A DNA stretch of 43,054 nt from a virus: IMG/VR virus record IMGVR_UViG_3300045012_000031, positions 1 to 43,054 of that record; one strand, given 5' to 3'. Both the position numbers and the translations under genes were made by a program. The notes beneath the pieces are model-generated. The model was not told the DNA's origin and made no database searches. It was given only the letters and a program-made list of their open reading frames with translations. The number at the start of each line of letters is the position of its first letter. Within the stretch, counting starts at the first letter, position 1. Of this stretch, positions 7,444 to 14,383 are shown piece after piece.

Positions 7444-7645
7444 CGTCCGCGCCCCTATCAGACTGTGAGCGCATGAGTCGCGCCGCTGTGCAAAATAGAC
7501 ACTCACCGCAACCATTCGGAAACCGTCGATGGTTGGTGCAGCGCTCTTCTGTCGCTATCACCATTGCGGCCAATTCCTCAAGTTCAGCAAGGCGGCGCTC
7601 GGCTTTGACGCGCAGCCGATTCATGTCATCAACTTCGGTCGGCAT
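7436..7645 (-). CDS. Small zinc-binding-type protein
   Basis: 69 residues from ATG 7645, with GGAG nine bases upstream. A helical N-terminus (LRVKAERRLAELEELAAMV) is followed by a cysteine cluster (CTNH, then CGECLFC) that could bind one zinc ion. The start lies 17 bases inside the RNA ligase gene. No named family; a DNA- or RNA-binding accessory role is possible. Confidence 0.6.
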   Translation of the reverse strand: MPTEVDDMNRLRVKAERRLAELEELAAMVIATEERCTNHRRFPNGCGECLFCTAARLMRSQSDRGADGG

Positions 7646-8258
7646 TGGCTTCTCCGCTGGGAGTAGAGCGCTCCCATTTGTGTTCCTGATCCTTTTCAAT
7701 CGTCATCTTGAACAGCGAGCGGCTGTGAACGTGGAACGCCACAACACCTTCCGGCTTGGCGAATCCCGGCGATGCTACTGACCCGTGTTGCTTGAGCAAT
7801 TCAATGGCTTCATAGACGACTTGGAAACCGATCCCGCGATTGATGATAGGCACCACATGGCAACACGCTGGCTTCGTGTCATCGGTCCAACGACCTACAT
7901 TAAACAGGCTCCAGCGCTTCTCAGACAGGCCATACTTACGTTGGATGCCAGAGCCCCACCATTCGCCGAAGTGCGCGCCAGCGCCCAATGCGGCAAGCTC
8001 GTGGGCATGCGCGTGGACCCATCGGCCGAAGCCGTTGTTATCGTCGCTGCCCAGGTGCAGTACCCAACGATTGCGGGAACCTGCGCGAATGTAGCAGGGC
8101 AACCCATCGACCTCGATCTGGGTGTCGTAACCCATTTCTAGATTGCCGTCTGCCAGCCGAATGTGAACTTGACCGTTCGTGCCGTCAATCTTCTCGGTGA
8201 CGATAACCTCGCGATTGAGGCGGCTGATCTTGTCGAACTCAGTAAATTCAATTGCCAT
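7629..8258 (-). CDS. RNA ligase, Rnl2-like family
   Basis: 209 residues from ATG 8258 (GGAGAAGGAA upstream). The nucleotidyltransferase motifs are in order: motif I KIDGTNG with the AMP-accepting lysine at residue 23, motif III/IIIa HFGEWWG (96-102) and LFNVGRW (118-124), motif IV PEGVVAF (169-175) and motif V FKMTIEK (183-189). This is the Rnl2/RNA-ligase family core without the C-terminal domain of T4 Rnl2. Phage RNA ligases repair tRNAs or other RNAs cut by host defence nucleases. No polynucleotide kinase was found here, so the partner enzyme may come from the host. A DNA ligase role is less likely given the short length. Confidence 0.82.
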   Translation of the reverse strand: MAIEFTEFDKISRLNREVIVTEKIDGTNGQVHIRLADGNLEMGYDTQIEVDGLPCYIRAGSRNRWVLHLGSDDNNGFGRWVHAHAHELAALGAGAHFGEWWGSGIQRKYGLSEKRWSLFNVGRWTDDTKPACCHVVPIINRGIGFQVVYEAIELLKQHGSVASPGFAKPEGVVAFHVHSRSLFKMTIEKDQEHKWERSTPSGEANADRS

Positions 8259-8694
8259 TTCCTTCTCCATCGGCCGGAAAGCCTTGAACCCAACGGCCCA
8301 CTTCCTGGCCGTCTGGCGAGAGCGTAATAGTCGCATCCGACCGGATCGCTTCGTCAGCGATCATCCCGCATTTGATCAGGCTGCCGTCGTCCTGAACCTC
8401 AGCACAGATCGCGCTTAGGGCCTCCATTAGCCTGTTGCCGCGCTCCCGCATGGCTTCGACGGCGATACGCAGCATCTTGATCTCCACGCCTTTTGCTGCG
8501 TCTTGCTTGGCCTGCTGGACCCATAGCGCCCGCCATTCATTGGCGGTCTGTCCAGCGCATCGCTCCTGTTGCGCGACGGCCTTGCGATAGTCGGCCCACG
8601 ATACGTAGATTTCCGACTCGGGAGTCTTGTCCTCAAGTTCGTGGCGATCCTTGGAAAATACCCGCCAGTAGCGCGGCTCCGGGGTCATTGTCAT
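8248..8694 (-). CDS. Hypothetical early protein
   Basis: 148 residues from ATG 8694, preceded by GAAGGAAA. Mostly helical with a charged central part (GVEIKMLRIAVEAMRERGNR) and an acidic tail. It overlaps the RNA ligase start by 11 bases and the upstream gene's stop by four (ATGA). No family recognised. It resembles the Ea22-type small phage proteins only in composition. Confidence 0.6.
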   Translation of the reverse strand: MTMTPEPRYWRVFSKDRHELEDKTPESEIYVSWADYRKAVAQQERCAGQTANEWRALWVQQAKQDAAKGVEIKMLRIAVEAMRERGNRLMEALSAICAEVQDDGSLIKCGMIADEAIRSDATITLSPDGQEVGRWVQGFPADGEGNGN

Positions 8695-8912
8695 GTGGAC
8701 TTTCCTTCTGTATTAGATTTTGAATGGTCGTGGCACATGATTACGTCAGTCGGCTTTGGCCCAACCCCTTCTTGCCACAGCTTGATGTCTTCCTCGGCGA
8801 CCTTCAGAGCCTCGAATCCCCTACGCTGTTTCTTGGTGAGAGTACGAATGACGTTCTCCCACCCTGGCGTATTGGAGATGCCCAAATAATCGGCCAATTC
8901 GGCGTCTGTCAT
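8691..8912 (-). CDS. Hypothetical early protein
   Basis: 73 residues. The N-terminus (MTDAELADYLGIS) reads like the first helix and turn of a DNA-binding motif, but the rest (KKQRRGFEALKVAEEDIKLW) does not complete a recognisable helix-turn-helix. Coupled by ATGA overlaps on both sides. Function unknown. Confidence 0.6.
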   Translation of the reverse strand: MTDAELADYLGISNTPGWENVIRTLTKKQRRGFEALKVAEEDIKLWQEGVGPKPTDVIMCHDHSKSNTEGKST

Positions 8913-9286
8913 GGCTTTGATTCTGGATTGGGAACGTAACCAGACATCGCGAGCAATACTCGAAGACGTTCGATTTCAGCAAGGGGCACTTGACCGTTGC
9001 CCTTCACCACGTCCCAGAGCGCCGCTGCCATATCGGGCGCGAAAGAAATCAGCTTTGCGTCATCCCAAGATATTGACAGAGAGTCATAACAGGTAGTGAC
9101 GACCATCTGCTGAGATTCAGGCCCAGCGATTCCCGGCATGTAGTCGACGCCACTGGCCCCGACCATCTTATAGTCATATACGCAGCCGTCCTTGCCGCCC
9201 GGACCAGGGTGACCATCGCGGCCAGCGTGTGTCTTATGGCATTGTCCTTGCCAACTTCCAATGCGCCACGGTCCCGGAGTAATCAT
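8909..9286 (-). CDS. Ead/Ea22-like early phage protein
   Basis: 125 residues. It begins MITPGPWRIGSW and contains the block DDAKLISFAPDMAAALWDVV. This pairing (TPGPW...AxLIaxAPxMxxAL) is typical of a widespread family of early proteins in temperate phages, often labelled Ead or Ea22-like. The middle is Gly-rich with a GRDGHPGPGGKDG stretch. The biochemical role of the family is unknown. Confidence 0.65.
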   Translation of the reverse strand: MITPGPWRIGSWQGQCHKTHAGRDGHPGPGGKDGCVYDYKMVGASGVDYMPGIAGPESQQMVVTTCYDSLSISWDDAKLISFAPDMAAALWDVVKGNGQVPLAEIERLRVLLAMSGYVPNPESKP

Positions 9287-9304
9287 TGCTCACCTGTGGT
9301 TTTG

Positions 9305-9877
9305 TTAGTTGCGCAACCGATTCGCCATGACCGCACGTTCAACGTCGGTCAGATCCCAAGCAGCCACCACGAGCCATGCGTCGCCGCCAAAGCGGCGCAA
9401 TAGGTACGGATCAACCGGGTATCGCTTCGTCCATTCGGCTTCCCATAGGACGTGATAATTCGCGAGCCCGCGCTTCGGGCGCAAATGCACCGGAATCAAA
9501 GGCACAACGGCTTCGTGGACACCATTGACATCCTTGAGACCAGGCCACTCCATGGTGATCGTCTTTGACTTGAGTGCGATCTTGTTTTGGTGATTCCACC
9601 AGCGGCCATCTCGAAACTGCACTTGCTCGCCGCGATTCTGCCAATAGCAAAGCGGCACGTCGGCTCTGGCAATCGCAAGACGCGGCAGCCCACGCTCATC
9701 AACCCCGGCAGCGCGGATCGATTCTAAGGCTCGTATGACGGTTTTCCCGCGAGCAATGCGTTTATAGATAGCCTCAATCTCGGCATCTGCTGGCGTCTGA
9801 TATGCGCGATGGGTCTGATACTTTTTCCAAAGTTCCAGCGCATGAGAAGGATCGACTCGAAGTTGTTCAACCTTCAT
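9305..9877 (-). CDS. Hypothetical early protein
   Basis: 190 residues from ATG 9877, which has AGGAG at the proper distance; the longer reading from 10000 has no such signal. The protein is rich in Trp and Tyr in its second half (CYWQNRGEQVQFRDGRWWNH), with basic N-terminal helices. No domain recognised. It is one of the larger proteins of the early operon. Confidence 0.65.
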   Translation of the reverse strand: MKVEQLRVDPSHALELWKKYQTHRAYQTPADAEIEAIYKRIARGKTVIRALESIRAAGVDERGLPRLAIARADVPLCYWQNRGEQVQFRDGRWWNHQNKIALKSKTITMEWPGLKDVNGVHEAVVPLIPVHLRPKRGLANYHVLWEAEWTKRYPVDPYLLRRFGGDAWLVVAAWDLTDVERAVMANRLRN

Positions 9878-10067
9878 TGTGTTCTCCTGTGGATTGATTC
9901 TGTGACTCGCGCAGCTTGCGCCAGGCGCGTAATTGATCGGTATCGCCAAACCAGTGGCCCGTGCCGTCTGTCCATAGCCATGGGCATTCAAGATCGCCAC
10001 GCTTAACCGTCAACACGGCAAGCTCGCCGGGATCGGTTATTGCAGTGAATCGCGGTTTAGTTTCCAT
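9867..10067 (-). CDS. Small hypothetical early protein
   Basis: 66 residues. ATG 10067 has a GAG box eight bases upstream. GTG 10073, which overlaps the previous stop (GTGA), is equally possible and would add two residues. Contains a Trp-rich beta-like core (CPWLWTDGTGHWFGD). No family recognised. Confidence 0.55.
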   Translation of the reverse strand: METKPRFTAITDPGELAVLTVKRGDLECPWLWTDGTGHWFGDTDQLRAWRKLRESQNQSTGEHNEG

Positions 10068-10069
10068 CG

Positions 10070-10264
10070 TCACTCGTAGTTAAACAAGATCGCCGAGATA
10101 ATCGGATCAAAAAGCTTTTTCGCTTCGGCCTCAGCTTTTACAAAGCGCTGATGCACAACTCCTGGCAGCCCGTCACATTCGGCTAAGTCAAGCGCAACTA
10201 TTTCAACTTTAGGGCGTCCGCAACGTCGGCACCAGTCCATGCGCCAGTCGATATCATGGGTCAT
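10070..10264 (-). CDS. Small CxxC-containing early protein
   Basis: 64 residues from ATG 10264, overlapping the upstream stop (ATGA). Only one zinc-type pair (CRRCGRPKVEI) plus a later Cys is present. The C-terminus VKAEAEAKKLFDPIISAILF is helical. Function unknown. Confidence 0.55.
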   Translation of the reverse strand: MTHDIDWRMDWCRRCGRPKVEIVALDLAECDGLPGVVHQRFVKAEAEAKKLFDPIISAILFNYE

Positions 10265-10695
10265 GGCTTCTCTCCGATTTTCGCCTGTGATGGCAATTCG
10301 TCTAAATTCATGGCAAGCGTCGGCATGCCTTTCTCGGTAAGTGTCGCCACCAGCACCCGTGTGACTTGCTCCAATTGCTTCTTGAGCATGTCGCCCAGCG
10401 TCCAGTCGTTGCACCGTGCCAGCGCCAAGCGGTCAACGTAATAGGCCGTATGCAGCCCTGAGTACGTCTGGCCGATGACGTGGTAGCCATAGCCATCGTC
10501 CCGGCAGTAGGTCCGCACGGCGACGTTTAATTGCTCCGTGCAACTGCGCATCTTCATGACCTGCGGCTCGACGGCAGCCGAATAGATATTGTCCGGGCCA
10601 GCGTTTTCTTTCAGATAGCGGTTCTCAGCCTTGAGCCGCGCGTTCTCTTGGAACAGCACGAACTCGGTGGCCGTCATTCCGAGAATGTCACTCAT
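10261..10695 (-). CDS. Hypothetical early protein with N-terminal coiled coil
   Basis: 144 residues. It begins MSDILGMTATEFVLFQENAR and continues LKAENRYLKENAG, a leucine-zipper-like dimerisation helix. A mixed domain with YCRDDGYGYHVIGQ and a helical C-terminus follow. No known family assigned. It sits just downstream of the helix-turn-helix regulator block. Confidence 0.6.
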   Translation of the reverse strand: MSDILGMTATEFVLFQENARLKAENRYLKENAGPDNIYSAAVEPQVMKMRSCTEQLNVAVRTYCRDDGYGYHVIGQTYSGLHTAYYVDRLALARCNDWTLGDMLKKQLEQVTRVLVATLTEKGMPTLAMNLDELPSQAKIGEKP

Positions 10696-10876
10696 GCTTG
10701 GCTCCCGTTTCCACAGGTGTGCAGTCGTGGATCGACACGGCCACGTCGTGATCGCCAGCCATGTCGAGGATCACGTCGCATATGATCTTGCGGTATGCCT
10801 CGATCTTTTCCGGCGTGTCGCTCGCAATCTCGACGCGCAGGAACTGTTCGACCGCATCGCCAACTTCTCTGATCAT
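10688..10876 (-). CDS. Small hypothetical early protein
   Basis: 62 residues, acidic and helical (DAVEQFLRVEIASDTPEKIE). The start ATG 10876 overlaps the stop of the regulator gene (ATGA). Nothing further can be said. Confidence 0.5.
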   Translation of the reverse strand: MIREVGDAVEQFLRVEIASDTPEKIEAYRKIICDVILDMAGDHDVAVSIHDCTPVETGAKHE

Positions 10877-11064
10877 TTCTCATCACCTTGTCTTTGCGCA
10901 GCAGAGCACACCCATTGAATGGCGTACTCCACGGTTTTAGGGATCGGTGCGTCACCGGCTACGTACTTGCGCATAGTCCTTTCGTTAATCTCTAGGGCCT
11001 TGGCTGCGCCGCGCTGCGATATGCCAGCGCGGTCCAACAGGCGTTGTAGTTGGAGGGCGGTCAA
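10873..11064 (-). CDS. Helix-turn-helix transcriptional regulator
   Basis: 63 residues. TTG 11064 is chosen because it overlaps the upstream stop (TTGA), has GGGAG at the right distance and gives the natural start MTALQLQRLLDRAGISQRGA. ATG 11079 is the alternative. The motif RAGISQRGAAKALEINERTM is a clear lambda-repressor-type helix-turn-helix, and VPIPKTVEYAIQW-like residues follow. It is the second gene after an internal leftward promoter whose spacer holds a perfect palindrome (11272-11283), so autoregulation is a reasonable inference. Confidence 0.8.
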   Translation of the reverse strand: MTALQLQRLLDRAGISQRGAAKALEINERTMRKYVAGDAPIPKTVEYAIQWVCSAAQRQGDEK

Positions 11065-11216
11065 TTGACCGGCTCCCATCGGAGCTGGTGATTCACGTAC
11101 ACGCATCGGGCGCTGCGACTCTTGAGAATCTTCGCCACCCCGATGCTTGTCATACTCGCATTCACCTCGCATATCTTGTTTCCGTTACCGCCGTACACCG
11201 CTACTTTCTTACCCAT
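11061..11216 (-). CDS. Small hypothetical early protein
   Basis: 51 residues from ATG 11216, with GAGG eight bases upstream; in-frame starts farther upstream (11252, 11288) would overlap the promoter. The sequence GKKVAVYGGNGNKICEVN suggests a small beta sheet. First gene after the internal promoter and coupled to the regulator gene. No family recognised. Confidence 0.55.
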   Translation of the reverse strand: MGKKVAVYGGNGNKICEVNASMTSIGVAKILKSRSARCVYVNHQLRWEPVN

Positions 11217-11258
11217 GGCGCGCCTCGCGTAGTTGCTAGTTGTTAGGTCCATGGGTGT

Positions 11259-11288
11259 ATTAGGCCATATAACCCTATAGGGTGTCAA
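11259..11288 (-). promoter_or_regulatory. Internal leftward early promoter
   Basis: On the minus strand: TTGACA (11288-11283), 18-base spacer, CCTAAT (11264-11259). Immediately upstream, separated by three bases, is GCAAATAG. The same box with the same spacing precedes the main leftward promoter at 15448. The promoter overlaps the end of the 11285-11488 gene and would drive 11216 to 6959. Confidence 0.6.
11272..11283. promoter_or_regulatory. Palindromic operator candidate
   Basis: ACCCTATAGGGT is a perfect 12-base palindrome lying in the spacer between -35 and -10 of the internal promoter, touching the -35. A protein bound here would block RNA polymerase. The helix-turn-helix protein encoded at 10873-11064 is the nearest candidate ligand. 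Confidence 0.5.
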
Positions 11289-11488
11289 GCCCTATTTGCA
11301 ATTAATAGCAAACTTCGCCAGTGCTTCACATAATCATCTACCTCGTCCAAGTCGGACTCTCTGAGGCTCGCGGCTTCTTCGAGGGCCTTGCTCAAGCTTT
11401 GGACTACGGCAACCAGACATGTGCAAGGCTTGTTTCGGGGTGAGCCGCCGATGCCGTAGGCGTCGCAATGAACTTCATGTTGACTCAT
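11285..11488 (-). CDS. Small hypothetical early protein
   Basis: 67 residues from ATG 11488 with GGAAGGAG upstream, overlapping the methyltransferase stop (ATGA). N-terminal His/Cys residues (HEVHCDAYG, PCTC) might bind metal; the rest is helical. No family recognised. Its last codons contain the box upstream of the internal promoter. Confidence 0.55.
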   Translation of the reverse strand: MSQHEVHCDAYGIGGSPRNKPCTCLVAVVQSLSKALEEAASLRESDLDEVDDYVKHWRSLLLIANRA

Positions 11489-11949
11489 TTGGCTCCTTCC
11501 TTTGCACGTGCTGAGTATTCGCCGCGCTTCACCATGCGATCATACAAAACGACATTAACGGTTGCGGCCAGGTTCATGCAGAACTCCGTCGGGATATAGA
11601 TCACATCGCGGCACCAATCGGTTACTGCGTGTCCGAGTGTTCCATCTTCTGGACCAAACACATAGAAGGCGCGCTCCGGGTGAACGTAGCCATTCATGGG
11701 GATCGCCTTGGGGAGAAGCTCTACGGCGACCGGAACACAATCGTAAGGGATCACTGTCGCCAAATCGTCAACCTGGATCAGTGGCAAGTGCCGATAGGCT
11801 TTCTGCGTATCCGTTGGGCAGCGTCCAAACCGTTTGCCCGTGGCCGCAACCATCGCAGCACCGTAACAACCAGCCGCACGCAACGCACTACCGACATTCT
11901 CTCGCGTCTTTGGCATATGTAAACCGATTGCGGCGTATCCTCTATTCAC
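11485..11949 (-). CDS. SpoU/TrmH-family RNA 2'-O-methyltransferase
   Basis: 154 residues. The three SPOUT motifs are present: motif 1 ENVGSALRAA (17-26), motif 2 VFGPEDGTL (97-105) and motif 3 IPTEFCMNLAATVNVVLYD (119-137), which form the trefoil knot and the SAM site. Length matches the minimal TrmL/TrmH-type enzymes that methylate ribose in tRNA anticodon loops or rRNA. GTG 11949 overlaps the upstream stop by eight bases. The normal Ser/Asn pattern of motif 3 is altered (MNLAATVN), but the family call is firm. A phage copy may protect or retune tRNAs. Confidence 0.82.
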   Translation of the reverse strand: MNRGYAAIGLHMPKTRENVGSALRAAGCYGAAMVAATGKRFGRCPTDTQKAYRHLPLIQVDDLATVIPYDCVPVAVELLPKAIPMNGYVHPERAFYVFGPEDGTLGHAVTDWCRDVIYIPTEFCMNLAATVNVVLYDRMVKRGEYSARAKEGAK

Positions 11950-12154
11950 AGTCTTTTCCCGTACCTAAGTACTTGCGCAATTGCGTCTCAGTGATCACCC
12001 GGTCTATCTCGCCATCCCCCGCCAGCGCAATACGCTCCTTGGCGAGGCGCTCAAGTTCGGCGACAAGCTTCAAGAGCATATCGGCAGCGGGGATTACCAC
12101 TGTGAGTCTTCCCAAGGAATGGGCGTGCGAATCGCTTTCAAGTACGCACGCCAC
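11942..12154 (-). CDS. Small hypothetical early protein
   Basis: 70 residues from GTG 12154; GTG 12100 or ATG 12079 are alternative starts. The convincing part is a helical region LLKLVAELERLAKERIALAG followed by an acidic turn and ETQLRKYLG. No family recognised. The start is weakly supported because no good ribosome-binding site is visible. Confidence 0.5.
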   Translation of the reverse strand: MACVLESDSHAHSLGRLTVVIPAADMLLKLVAELERLAKERIALAGDGEIDRVITETQLRKYLGTGKDCE

Positions 12155-12160
12155 CAGTGC

Positions 12161-12646
12161 TTAAAACGCATAGATCAGCCCTTCTAAACCCAGCGTGAGC
12201 AGCGCATACGCCCCATCCGCCGATGTGCTCTCGTAGCCGAACTGCACATCAAAGCCTCGGGTGGGATCGTAGAGCAGGATCTGCGTTTGGCTCGGGACCG
12301 GTAGATAACAACTCGTTGCGTTATAACCCGGTGCATACGTCCACACGTTCAGCGAGGGTGGGTTGGTGACGAACTTACCGCAGTAGGTGCCGGTATTCAG
12401 CGAGTTGCCGTACTTGTCCCAATTCGCCGTATAAACCAAATTGGTATAGGTTGGCTTGCGGCCACCACTGGCTGTCTGGCTGTAGCAGGTGCCGTTGGAT
12501 GAATCGTCCGCGTTGAAGGACACACCGATACAGACAACCTTGGCCGGATAGAGATTAGGAACGCCGCTGGGTGTGGCGAGCGGGGTAATCGTCACTGCCG
12601 CCGCACTCATGGACGCGAGCATCAGAACTGCAAATAGAATCTTCAT
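12161..12646 (-). CDS. Exported cysteine-containing protein
   Basis: 161 residues from ATG 12646, with AAGGAG nine bases upstream. It has a typical Sec signal peptide (MKILFAVLMLASMSAAA) with a likely cut after AAA. The mature part is polar, Tyr/Asn/Ser-rich and has four cysteines (VVCIG, GTCYS, TYCGK, SCYLP), suggesting two disulfides in the periplasm. A secreted product encoded in the early operon rather than among virion genes suggests action on the host envelope, for example superinfection exclusion. No family recognised. Confidence 0.7.
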   Translation of the reverse strand: MKILFAVLMLASMSAAAVTITPLATPSGVPNLYPAKVVCIGVSFNADDSSNGTCYSQTASGGRKPTYTNLVYTANWDKYGNSLNTGTYCGKFVTNPPSLNVWTYAPGYNATSCYLPVPSQTQILLYDPTRGFDVQFGYESTSADGAYALLTLGLEGLIYAF

Positions 12647-12755
12647 TTTCAACTCCTTGTTGCTTATTGATTGACTCACACTCATTGCAAAACTCCCGGT
12701 AGATACCGGACAAGAAATCCTCACCGCAGCAGAGGCATTGCCAGATGATGGTCAT
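12555..12755 (-). CDS. Small zinc-ribbon protein overlapping the exported-protein gene
   Basis: 66 residues from ATG 12755 (ATGA overlap with the upstream gene). MTIIWQCLCCGEDFLSG and then EFCNECE give a CxxC...CxxC knuckle. The last 30 residues overlap the signal-peptide coding region of the next gene in another frame and look unconstrained. The function may lie only in the N-terminal half. Confidence 0.55.
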   Translation of the reverse strand: MTIIWQCLCCGEDFLSGIYREFCNECESINKQQGVENEDSICSSDARVHECGGSDDYPARHTQRRS

Positions 12756-12970
12756 ACCGCATCCTTGAGCGTCGGTGTCGGCAGCCAGTAGATGGCCACC
12801 CGCTTGCCGCTTTTGAGCGTGACCATTTTGGACTGTACGTTGATGCCGCGCTTACGCAGGTCACGCATTCTGTCAGACAAACGGCATACCATGAATAGTC
12901 TGAAAGCCGCCAGAGTAGTGATGCTGTGACCGGCCTGTAAGTGTTTGAGCAGTTGGTCACACTGGCTCAT
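12752..12970 (-). CDS. Winged-helix-type early phage protein
   Basis: 72 residues. The pattern MSQCDQLLKHLQAGHSITTL, then AFRLFMVCRLSDRMRDLRKR and a beta hairpin (GKRVAIYWLP), corresponds to a common small winged helix-turn-helix protein of phages (helix-helix-wing). ATG 12970 overlaps the upstream stop. The role of this family is not established. Confidence 0.7.
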   Translation of the reverse strand: MSQCDQLLKHLQAGHSITTLAAFRLFMVCRLSDRMRDLRKRGINVQSKMVTLKSGKRVAIYWLPTPTLKDAV

Positions 12971-13290
12971 AGCAACCCCTTATTACGCGCACTGTTCAAA
13001 CTTCGCCATACATCGATGACCAAAACCTCTCGTGCCCGTTCATTGCGCATGGTGTCGTGGGCCTGCAGAGCGGCAAAATAGTCGTTCATCGCTCGTTCGT
13101 AATCCTCAGAGGTACCCGCTTTGGCCTGCCGTTCGGCTACCGCGCCCTCACTGCGCAGGAACACCGCATCCTTGACCGCCTTGGCTTTAAACTCTGCCCG
13201 CTCAGCTTTCATATGCAGCTCAGCTACCATGGCATCGGTCTTGGCTAGTCGGCCCAAGGCTTGCTCCAAGCGTTCGTCACTGACCAGCAT
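12967..13290 (-). CDS. Coiled-coil early protein
   Basis: 107 residues, almost fully helical and highly charged (LHMKAERAEFKAKAVKDAVF). No membrane or metal-binding motif. It lies between the SSB-like block and the winged-helix gene, the place where temperate phages often keep recombination accessories, but no such function can be read from it. Confidence 0.6.
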   Translation of the reverse strand: MLVSDERLEQALGRLAKTDAMVAELHMKAERAEFKAKAVKDAVFLRSEGAVAERQAKAGTSEDYERAMNDYFAALQAHDTMRNERAREVLVIDVWRSLNSARNKGLL

Positions 13291-13507
13291 AAGTCTTGCC
13301 TAGGTAAGCCATAGTTTTCCAAGCGGCACGCTCAGGAGCGCTCAAATGCTCCCAAGCGGCCATGTACGTCGGTACGTCAAGTTCATCATCCAAGATATGG
13401 GCACAATCAGCCGTAGCCTTGAGGACTTCGCGCATCTGCTGTGCGACAGCCAATGCCCGCTCTGAGTCTATCTCGTGCGAGTACTTGAGCATGTCGGAGG
13501 TCTTCAA
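13277..13507 (-). CDS. Hypothetical early protein
   Basis: 76 residues from TTG 13507, which overlaps the SSB-like gene's stop (TTGA) and has GAGG seven bases upstream; ATG 13492 is the alternative. Helical, with AWEHLSAPERAAWKTMAYLG near the C-terminus. No family recognised. Confidence 0.6.
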   Translation of the reverse strand: MKTSDMLKYSHEIDSERALAVAQQMREVLKATADCAHILDDELDVPTYMAAWEHLSAPERAAWKTMAYLGKTYAGQ

Positions 13508-13902
13508 AACGGCACCTCGCCATCTTCCTCAAAGTTGGCGGTTTGCGATCGAGAAGGCTGCTTAGCCAGTTCTTTGGCTATCTTTTCCTTGTGAATGCGC
13601 AGGCGAAGCCCACCTACGACTTTGCCACCGAAGGACACATTTGGGTCTACGTATACGATGACCTTGTTGCCGATCCATTGATCGGTATCCCCGCCTAAGG
13701 CCTGTTCGAGCACGCGGATAGTGGTGACGTTTAATACCATGCCTTTTGACTGTTCGCGGAAGTACAGTATCCAGCGTTCTTCTTTCGCCTCATCCTTGCC
13801 TAGATCTTCAAGCCTTACGCCCTTGATGGTGCAGATGGCTTCGTCTTCAAAGTCCTCTTTTCGCAGGTACTTGCTCGTGATCATATCGCTTACTTTGGGC
13901 AT
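13504..13902 (-). CDS. SSB-like DNA-metabolism protein with acidic C-tail
   Basis: 132 residues from ATG 13902 with AGAGGAAA upstream. The domain starts VSDMITSKYLRKEDF, continues with WILYFREQSKGMVLNVTT and VYVDPNVSFGGKVVGGLRLR, as in a conserved early-phage family of OB-fold-like size. The last residues FEEDGEVPF copy the acidic tip of bacterial SSB (DDDIPF-type), which recruits replication and repair proteins. A single-stranded-DNA-binding or SSB-mimicking role is inferred from this tail and the location. A bona fide SSB OB-fold cannot be proven by eye. Confidence 0.6.
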   Translation of the reverse strand: MPKVSDMITSKYLRKEDFEDEAICTIKGVRLEDLGKDEAKEERWILYFREQSKGMVLNVTTIRVLEQALGGDTDQWIGNKVIVYVDPNVSFGGKVVGGLRLRIHKEKIAKELAKQPSRSQTANFEEDGEVPF

Positions 13903-14020
13903 GACGTATTTCCTCTGTGATGTGTGTGAGTTCGGCTTGTAGTTGCATATGATGGTGCCATCGCTCATCGCATTCCTGAGCGTGCCACCAAGCATCATTC
14001 CAGTCGTCGGTATCGCTCAT
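13847..14020 (-). CDS. Small Trp/His-rich protein overlapping the SSB-like gene
   Basis: 57 residues from ATG 14020, which overlaps the upstream stop (ATGA). It begins MSDTDDWNDAWWHAQECDER and then has WHHHMQLQAELTHITEEI. The end overlaps the SSB-like gene by 56 bases in another frame. The tight coupling, and the gap that would otherwise exist in an operon without gaps, support it as real. Function unknown. Confidence 0.55.
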   Translation of the reverse strand: MSDTDDWNDAWWHAQECDERWHHHMQLQAELTHITEEIRHAQSKRYDHEQVPAKRGL

Positions 14021-14211
14021 AAATTCCCCGGCGCTTGCGGCTTAGGCCCATCTTTGAAGGCCGCATCAACCAGCTCGCGGGCCTTCCTGATGCCCTCCAG
14101 TTTGCCGTCGAGAAACCCATCTTCGTAGCCGCATCTGTAGCCTTGGCGAAAGATTGCATTGGACTGTTTTAGCTGCCGCTCGATCTCATCGGGTTGTGTG
14201 ACGATGTTCAT
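14017..14211 (-). CDS. Small hypothetical early protein
   Basis: 64 residues, helical, with the Gly-Tyr-rich block GYRCGYEDGFLDGKLEG that recurs in small phage proteins. ATGA overlaps at both ends. No function known. Confidence 0.6.
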   Translation of the reverse strand: MNIVTQPDEIERQLKQSNAIFRQGYRCGYEDGFLDGKLEGIRKARELVDAAFKDGPKPQAPGNL

Positions 14212-14383
14212 TTGAAGTCCTTGGTTGAAAAGCGATAGCCAGTCTCGAACATCCGGCGGTGAATGCGCTTACGCTGCCGGTACTTCATCACCCACTCGGC
14301 AATCACTGCGGCCAATCCCGCAGCGATGAAGAGGCCAGCCACGACATAGGTGCCAACGATAAAGACAGCGATGCCATGGTTAC

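Noticed and set aside
8988-9261. Collagen-like phage protein because of GHPGPGGKDG
   Set aside because: The Gly-Pro pattern is too short. The flanking motifs place the protein in the Ead/Ea22-like group.
8493-9403. Several plus-strand frames of 60-106 residues
   Set aside because: They lie opposite a continuous, coupled minus-strand operon and show no conserved motif.
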